Part shown: positions 59,237 to 64,000 of the stretch, piece after piece
How the letters are laid out: every line of letters begins with the position of its first letter
Position numbering within the stretch: the first letter of the stretch is position 1
Origin: Massilia rhizosphaerae
GTDB lineage: Bacteria > Pseudomonadota > Gammaproteobacteria > Burkholderiales > Burkholderiaceae_D
Assembly (NCBI RefSeq): GCF_016093545.1
Contig: NZ_JADKYX010000005.1
Coordinates: 186,001 to 250,000, forward strand
DNA length: 64,000 bases
Reading direction: 5' to 3'
The notes under the pieces: generated by a model
What the model saw: the letters and a program-made list of their open reading frames with translations, nothing else
Told to the model about the DNA's origin: nothing
Databases searched by the model: none
Made by a program: the position numbers and the translations under genes

Positions 59237-60275
59237 GGTTCGCCGCCGTGACGGAATCGATCGGGGCGTGCTGGGCCGCGGCGCGGGCGTCGGCCAGTTG
59301 CTGGTCCAGCATCGCGGCGGCGCCGGCGAGGGCGGGGTAGGGCGCGTGGATCACGTACACCGGGATCTGCTTGCAGAACTCGGAGAAGCGGCCCTTGTTC
59401 TCGAAGCGGGCGCGGAACGACGACTTGGCGAAGAACTCGCCCAGGCGCGGCACGACGCCGCCACCGATGTAGATGCCGCCGCGCGCGCACAGCGTGACGG
59501 CCACGTTCGCGGCCATCGTGCCGAGCGCGCCGCAGAAGATGTCCAGCACTTCCGCGCACACCTTGTCGCCCGCCAGGCCGCGCTCGACCACCTGGGCCGG
59601 TTCGAGCGGCTCGCCTGCGACGTCGTCGATGGCGCACAGCGCCTCGTGGATCGTCGCCAGGCCCGGACCCGAGATCAGGCGCTCGGCCGACACGTGGTCC
59701 CATTTCGTCCAGCAGTAGGCGAGGACCGCCTGTTCGCGCGCGTTCGACGGCGAAAAGGCCACGTGGCCGCCTTCGCTGGGCAGCACGGTCCAGCGGCCGC
59801 CCTCGGGGATGACGCCGCCGACGCCGAGGCCCGTGCCCGCGCCCACGAGGCCGATCACGGCGTTCGGCCGTCCCAGGCTGCCGCCGACCTGCTCGAGGTC
59901 GGCGTCCGGCAGGCCGGGTACGGACATCGACAGCGCGGCGAAATCGTTCACGACGAGCAGCGTGTCGAGACCGAGGTCGCGGCGGGCGCAATCGATCGAG
60001 AACTGCCAGTGGTGGTTGGTCATCTTGACTAAATCGCCCTCGACCGGATTCGCGATCGCGATCACGGCGTGGCGCACTTCGCGCGCGGCGCCGGGGTGGC
60101 GGGCCAGGTAGGCGCGCACGGCGTCGGTGAACGTCGGGTAGGCGGCGCAGGCAAGCGTCGCGATTTCTTCGATGCGGCCGGGGCCGCGCTGCAGGGCGAA
60201 GCGGGCGTTGGTCCCGCCGATGTCGGCCAGCAGGCGGGCGCCGCCGAAAAGCGTATCATCCATGTTGTCCCTCAT
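59223..60275 (-). CDS. glk: Glucokinase
   Basis: 350 residues. The phosphate-binding motif LADIGGTNARFAL (about 16-28), the catalytic Asp in VVNDFAALSMSVPG (about 110), GLVGAGTGLGVGGV and the conserved PSEGGHVAF are all typical of the proteobacterial (E. coli Glk-like) family. This family phosphorylates glucose to glucose-6-phosphate with ATP. Starts at 60275 (GAGGAAAC upstream) and 60263 (AGGGACAAC upstream) are both plausible. It lies 33 bases after the GH1 gene and overlaps the MFS gene, so the three form one operon that takes up beta-glucosides, splits them and feeds glucose to glycolysis. Confidence 0.94.
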   Translation of the reverse strand: MRDNMDDTLFGGARLLADIGGTNARFALQRGPGRIEEIATLACAAYPTFTDAVRAYLARHPGAAREVRHAVIAIANPVEGDLVKMTNHHWQFSIDCARRDLGLDTLLVVNDFAALSMSVPGLPDADLEQVGGSLGRPNAVIGLVGAGTGLGVGGVIPEGGRWTVLPSEGGHVAFSPSNAREQAVLAYCWTKWDHVSAERLISGPGLATIHEALCAIDDVAGEPLEPAQVVERGLAGDKVCAEVLDIFCGALGTMAANVAVTLCARGGIYIGGGVVPRLGEFFAKSSFRARFENKGRFSEFCKQIPVYVIHAPYPALAGAAAMLDQQLADARAAAQHAPIDSVTAANHAHA

Positions 60276-60308
60276 GTTTCCTCGGTCTCCTCGGGTCTGT
60301 CGCCCGCG

Positions 60309-61646
60309 TCAGGCTGCGCGCAGCGCGTTGCGCTGGCCGGCGATGAAATCGCGGTACCAGAGCGCGCTCGCCTTGGGGGTCCGCTGCTGCGTGGCATAGT
60401 CGACGTAGACGATGCCGAACCGCTTTTCATAGCCGGAATTCCATTCAAAATTGTCCATGAGGCTCCACAGGAAGTAACCGCGCACGTCGACGCCGGCGTC
60501 CATCGCGGCCTTCAGGGCCTCGAGGTGGGTGCGTACGTACTCCAGGCGCTGCGCGTCGTCGACCTGCCCGCCTTCGACCTTGTCGACCGAGGCCATGCCG
60601 TTTTCCGTAATGTACACCGGCGGCAGGTCGGGGTATTCCTTTTTCAGCAGCACGAGCAGGTCCGTGAGGCCCTGCGGGTAGATTTCCCAGCCCATGTCCG
60701 TGAAGCCCATGCCGCCTTCGGGTTTGCGCGGCGGGACTTCCGCGCTCAGCACTTCGCGGCGGTAGTAGTTCACGCCGAGGAAGTCGAGCGGTTGGGCGAT
60801 GATGTCGAAGTCGCCCGCGTGCACGTCCGGCGCGTTGGCGCCGTGCGCCTCCAGCGACAGCGCGGGATAGCGGCGCTTGAAGATCGGGTCCATGAACCAC
60901 TCGATGGAATTGGCCCATTCGAGTGCGGCCAGGCGGCGGTCGGCGTCGGTGTCGGTCGCCGGCTCCGCGGTCCACTGGTTCAGCACGATGCCGAGCATGC
61001 AGGACGGCTGCACGGCGCGCATCGCCTGCATGGCCAGGCCGTGCGACAGCAGCAGGTGGTGCGAGACCTGGATCGCCTGTTTCTTGTCCGCGACGCCGGG
61101 CGCGAACTGCGCGTTGCCGTAGCCGAGGTTCGCCGTGCACCACGGTTCGTTGTGGGTGGCGATGCTGGCCACGCGGTTGCCGAAGCGGCGCGCCACTTCG
61201 GCGGCGTAGTCGGCGAAGCGATGCGCCGTATCGCGCGACATCCAGCCGCCGTCATCCTGCAGGCCTTGCGGCAGGTCCCAGTGGTACAGCGTGATGTGCG
61301 CGGCGATGCCTTGTTCGTCCAGCGCGTCCAGCAGGCGCGTGTAGAAATCGAAACCCGGTTCGTTCCAGGCGCCCTTGCCGGTGGGCTGCACGCGGCTCCA
61401 CGCGATCGAGAAGCGGTAGGCGTCCACGCCCAGCGACGCCATCAGGGCGACGTCCTCGCGGTAGCGGTGGTAGTGGTCGCACGCGACGTCGCCGTTGCTG
61501 CCGTCGACGATGTTGGCGGGATTGTGCGAGAACGTATCCCAGATCGAAAGGCCCTTGCCGTCGGCGTCAAAGGCGCCTTCGATCTGGAAGGCGCTGGTGG
61601 CGACGCCCCACGTGAAGTTGGAGGGAAAACGGATGGAGTCGGTCAT
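60309..61646 (-). CDS. GH1 beta-glucosidase
   Basis: 445 residues, standard for bacterial GH1, with no signal peptide (cytoplasmic). The N-terminal GH1 signature is FPSNFTWGVATSAFQIEGAF. Others are TLYHWDLPQGLQDDGGW, the acid/base in ATHNEPWCTA (Glu about 167), NYYRRE, the nucleophile in PPVYITENGM (Glu about 346) and SLMDNFEWNSGYEKRFGIV. It hydrolyses cellobiose and related beta-glucosides. The ATG at 61646 has no strong ribosome-binding site; an upstream in-frame ATG at 61706 would add residues that do not fit the family. It is divergent from a LacI regulator, with the perfect TGAAATCGATTTCA palindrome 39 bases before the start. Confidence 0.94.
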   Translation of the reverse strand: MTDSIRFPSNFTWGVATSAFQIEGAFDADGKGLSIWDTFSHNPANIVDGSNGDVACDHYHRYREDVALMASLGVDAYRFSIAWSRVQPTGKGAWNEPGFDFYTRLLDALDEQGIAAHITLYHWDLPQGLQDDGGWMSRDTAHRFADYAAEVARRFGNRVASIATHNEPWCTANLGYGNAQFAPGVADKKQAIQVSHHLLLSHGLAMQAMRAVQPSCMLGIVLNQWTAEPATDTDADRRLAALEWANSIEWFMDPIFKRRYPALSLEAHGANAPDVHAGDFDIIAQPLDFLGVNYYRREVLSAEVPPRKPEGGMGFTDMGWEIYPQGLTDLLVLLKKEYPDLPPVYITENGMASVDKVEGGQVDDAQRLEYVRTHLEALKAAMDAGVDVRGYFLWSLMDNFEWNSGYEKRFGIVYVDYATQQRTPKASALWYRDFIAGQRNALRAA

Positions 61647-61684
61647 GATGCTTGGATCGTGGTCGTTGTAATTTAAAACTTTTT

Positions 61685-61698
61685 TGAAATCGATTTCA
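61685..61698. promoter_or_regulatory. Perfect palindrome TGAAATCGATTTCA, putative LacI-family operator
   Basis: A 14-base perfect palindrome with a central CG, as in LacI-family operators, located between the divergent GH1 and LacI genes. Near copies occur at 41446 (one mismatch) and 12603 (half conserved). Confidence 0.7.
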
Positions 61699-61834
61699 TC
61701 GTACATGCGCCATTGCCCGGGTGTCAAATAGATTTTTTCCCTGCAAGCAGCAGGGCCATATCAAAGCGGCATGTCCTGGTGTATATTCACGAGCTTCGCG
61801 GCAATTGCCGTGTCGATGAAGCAGGCCGAAACGC

Positions 61835-62854
61835 ATGAAAAAGGATTCCAGTAGCTCGCAGATGGTCACCGTCCACGAGGTCGCCCGTGTGGCGGGCGTG
61901 TCGGCGGCGACGGTCTCGCGCTTCCTGAACGGCACCGCCAAGGTGTCGGAAGAAAAGCGCCAGGCCATCGAAAGCGTCATCGAAAAGCTCAATTACAAGC
62001 CGAACGTGCTGGCGCAGAACCTCAAGACGGGCAGCTCGCGCACGATCGGCGTGCTGACGCAGTCGCTCGTGTCCGGCTACTTCGCCGACGCGATGGCGGG
62101 CATCGACGAGGCGCTGCAGGGCACGGGCTACGCGCCGCTGATCGTGTCCGGCCACTGGCATGCGGACGAGGAAGCCGAGCGCATCGAGCTGCTCATCGCG
62201 CGGCGCGTGGACGGCCTCGTGATCCTGAGCGGTAAATTGAAGGATGCGCAGATCCTGAAACTGTCGCAGCGCGTGCCCATCGTCGCCTTCGGCCGCGACC
62301 TGAGCGCGCCGCGCGCGTACGGCTTCTGCCTCGACAATTACTGGGGCGCGTGCGAGGCCGTGAGCTACCTGATCGCGCAGGGGCACCGCAACATCGCGTT
62401 CATCACGGGCCCGTCCGACCACCAGGACGCGCTGGCGCGCCTGGCCGGCTACCGTGACACGCTGGCCAAGCACGCCATCAAGGAACAGCAGCAACTGATC
62501 ATCGGCGGCGACTTCCAGGAATCGGGCGGTCTTTTGGCCGTGGAGCGCTTGCTGGAATCGAAGCAGCGCTTCAGCGCGATCTTCTGCGCCAACGACCTGA
62601 CCGCGTACGGCGCGCGCCTGGCGCTGTACCGGCGCGGCATCCGGGTGCCGGAAGACATCTCCGTGATCGGCTTCGACGACCTGCACAGCTCGATGTACAC
62701 GACGCCCCCGCTGACCACGGTGCGCCAGCCACTGTTCGACGTCGGCAAATGCCTGGGCCGTGCGATCGTCAAGATGATCGGGCACGAGACGCTCGACATC
62801 GAGGTGCCGCACCTGAACCTCGTCGTGCGCGAATCCGTCGCGCCGATCGACTGA
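61835..62854 (+). CDS. LacI-family transcriptional regulator
   Basis: 339 residues. An N-terminal helix-turn-helix (VTVHEVARVAGVSAATVSRFLNG, with the hinge helix YKPNVLAQNLKTG) precedes a periplasmic-binding-like effector domain (IGVLTQSLVSGYFADAMAGIDEAL; SVIGFDDLHSSMYTTPPLTTVRQP). It is divergent from the GH1-glk-MFS operon and is the best candidate to bind TGAAATCGATTTCA. If the matches at 41446 and 12603 are real, it would also control TonB receptors 2 and 1. It resembles regulators of beta-glucoside or cellobiose use. Its stop codon directly abuts REP element B. Confidence 0.93.
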   Translation: MKKDSSSSQMVTVHEVARVAGVSAATVSRFLNGTAKVSEEKRQAIESVIEKLNYKPNVLAQNLKTGSSRTIGVLTQSLVSGYFADAMAGIDEALQGTGYAPLIVSGHWHADEEAERIELLIARRVDGLVILSGKLKDAQILKLSQRVPIVAFGRDLSAPRAYGFCLDNYWGACEAVSYLIAQGHRNIAFITGPSDHQDALARLAGYRDTLAKHAIKEQQQLIIGGDFQESGGLLAVERLLESKQRFSAIFCANDLTAYGARLALYRRGIRVPEDISVIGFDDLHSSMYTTPPLTTVRQPLFDVGKCLGRAIVKMIGHETLDIEVPHLNLVVRESVAPID

Positions 62855-63058
62855 AAATTCGGGGTCAGAGCACGGATTTAGCAAAATTCGGGGTCAGAGC
62901 CCTTTTCGAAGACAGGTTTTGCGGGCATTTTCGTCGATGCCGTGATCGTTTAACGACGAATATCTCCGTCATCAACGAAAACATGTCGCTTACGCGCATC
63001 GTACGGAAAAGTGCTCTGACCCCGAATTTGCGGAAAAATATGCTCTGACCCCGAATTT
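62855..63058. repeat. Four-REP element B (two direct, two inverted copies)
   Basis: AAATTCGGGGTCAGAGC at 62855-62871 and 62884-62900, and the inverted TGCTCTGACCCCGAATTT at 63012-63029 and 63041-63058. It starts one base after the LacI stop and ends two bases before the SDR stop on the other strand, so it exactly fills the gap between two convergent genes. Same design as element A at 57603. Confidence 0.8.
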
Positions 63059-63060
63059 GG

Positions 63061-63807
63061 TCAGGCCGCGAAGCCGCCGTCGACGGCGAGATCTGCTCCC
63101 GTGACGAAGCTGGCTTCCGGGCTCGCCAGCCACGCCACCATCGCGGCGACTTCCTGTGGCCGTCCGTGGCGCGGCAAGGCCATGAAGGCGTGCAGCGATT
63201 TGCCGAAGTCCGTGTCGGCCGGGTTCATGTCCGTGTCCACGGGCCCCGGCAGGACATTGTTCACGGTGATGCCGCGCGGGCCCAGGTCGTGCGCCAGCCC
63301 TTTCACGAGGCCCGTCAGCGCCGACTTGCTCATCGCGTAGACGGCGGCGCCGGCGAACGGCATGCGCAAGGCGTTCGTGCTGCCGATGTTGATGACGCGC
63401 CCGCCGTCCCCGAGGTGCCGCACGGCCGCCTGTGTGGCGGCGAACACCGCGCGCAGGTTGACCGCGATCGTCTTGTCGAAATCCGCGAGCGGGAATTCCG
63501 TCACGTGCCCGCCCAGGAAGATGCCCGCGTTGTTGACGAGGATGTCCAGCCGTCCGAATTTGTCGGCGGCGGCGTCGATGGCGGCCGCCAGCGCCTGCGG
63601 ATCGGCCGCGTCGGCGCGCAAGCCGAGCGCGCGGCCGCCGGCCGCTTCGATGCGGCCCGCCAGGGCCTGCGCGGCGGCGTCCGACGCTTGATAGGTGAAG
63701 GCGACGGCCGCGCCGTCCCGCGCCAGACGTTCCACGATGGCCGCGCCGATGCCGCGCGAACCGCCGGTGACGAAGGCGACTTTGTGTTCCAGTTGGGTCG
63801 TTGCCAT
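63061..63807 (-). CDS. SDR family oxidoreductase
   Basis: 248 residues from the ATG at 63807 (GGAG six bases upstream). A classical SDR: TGGSRGIGAAI, LRADAADP, NNAGIF, the catalytic NIGSTNALR...YAMSKSALTGL (YxxxK), and PGPVDTDMNP. Likely an NAD(P)-dependent 3-oxoacyl-(ACP) reductase-like or polyol/steroid-type dehydrogenase; the substrate cannot be told. It is divergent from a LysR regulator across about 110 bases, a frequent pair in which the regulator controls the SDR. Unlike the SDR at 7700, all catalytic residues are intact. Confidence 0.9.
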   Translation of the reverse strand: MATTQLEHKVAFVTGGSRGIGAAIVERLARDGAAVAFTYQASDAAAQALAGRIEAAGGRALGLRADAADPQALAAAIDAAADKFGRLDILVNNAGIFLGGHVTEFPLADFDKTIAVNLRAVFAATQAAVRHLGDGGRVINIGSTNALRMPFAGAAVYAMSKSALTGLVKGLAHDLGPRGITVNNVLPGPVDTDMNPADTDFGKSLHAFMALPRHGRPQEVAAMVAWLASPEASFVTGADLAVDGGFAA

Positions 63808-63918
63808 GATCTGCTCCATGCGTTTGGGTGGTCGATGCGTGCAGTATCATTCCAACTCTCCGTTGAAACTAGCGGGGAGAAATGCACAAGACTTTCAACT
63901 GCGAGTTAAAAATCGGCC

Positions 63919-64000
63919 ATGAACGACGCATTCGTCCACCTCGATTCCTTCATCCATAGCGCGGAGGACGGCGGCTTTTCCACCGCCGCGCGCTGGCTCG
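63919..64000 (+). CDS. LysR-family transcriptional regulator (partial)
   Basis: Only 27 residues are visible before the right edge: MNDAFVHLDSFIHSAEDGG followed by FSTAARWL. This matches the first helices of a LysR winged helix (FxxvaexgSFsaAArxL), with the DNA-binding part just beginning. It is divergent from the SDR gene. Family call is by the N-terminal motif and the gene pairing. Confidence 0.65.
   Translation, partial: MNDAFVHLDSFIHSAEDGGFSTAARWL

Overview
The window looks like a chromosomal segment of a high-GC betaproteobacterium of the Oxalobacteraceae, probably the Massilia/Telluria/Duganella group. Three things suggest this: the base composition and codon use, the large TonB-dependent receptors of the type that pair with secreted glycosidases, and PEP-CTERM sorting signals together with TctDE-like and LytTR two-component systems. 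This assignment is inferred from content, not from a marker gene. No rRNA, tRNA, CRISPR array or intact insertion sequence was seen.

Layout. 1-4.6 kb: a thiamine-diphosphate enzyme (cut by the left edge) with an SDR, two small exported proteins of unknown role, and a PEP-CTERM protein behind a near-perfect sigma-54 promoter. 4.7-8.8 kb: a GH2 beta-galactosidase divergent from a catalytically degenerate SDR. 8.9-12.5 kb: a TctDE-like two-component system divergent from a lone sugar-type substrate-binding protein. 12.8-31.6 kb: the core of the locus, with a TonB-dependent receptor, an alpha/beta-hydrolase esterase, four consecutive GH74 xyloglucanase-like lipoproteins, an SGNH 'sialate O-acetylesterase' family enzyme and a GH27 alpha-galactosidase. 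31.7-34.8 kb: a LytTR/LytS pair and ribonuclease Z. 35.1-41.3 kb: a GH43 arabinanase-like protein with a PEP-CTERM remnant behind it, a siderophore-interacting protein with a MarR regulator, and a Gfo/Idh/MocA oxidoreductase with a ROK regulator. 41.7-46.9 kb: a second TonB-dependent receptor and a small islet with a PAAR remnant and a DUF3396 immunity-like gene. 47.1-55.4 kb: a GH31 alpha-xylosidase-like enzyme, a third TonB-dependent receptor and a second GH43 enzyme. 55.6-57.5 kb: a CHASE3 histidine kinase. 57.6-63.1 kb: a cassette of MFS transporter, glucokinase, GH1 beta-glucosidase and LacI regulator, bracketed by two matching four-REP elements. 63.1-64 kb: an SDR divergent from a LysR regulator cut by the right edge.

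Together the glycosidases cover nearly every bond of a decorated xyloglucan. GH74 would cut the backbone at the cell surface, two esterases would remove acetyl groups, TonB-dependent receptors would import the oligosaccharides, and GH31, GH2 and GH43 would remove xylose, galactose and arabinose. GH1, glucokinase and the MFS carrier would finish cello-oligosaccharides and glucose. GH27 and the GH43 arabinanase widen the range to galactomannan and pectic arabinan.

Three palindromes recur upstream of these genes and suggest a multi-operon regulon: TGAAATCGATTTCA, TGGTAGCG-type boxes and TGTTATCGYATAACA. No single gene family here is new. The least expected features are the four-fold GH74 array, the shared operators, the REP-bracketed glucoside cassette, the sigma-54-driven PEP-CTERM gene and the decayed PAAR/immunity islet.
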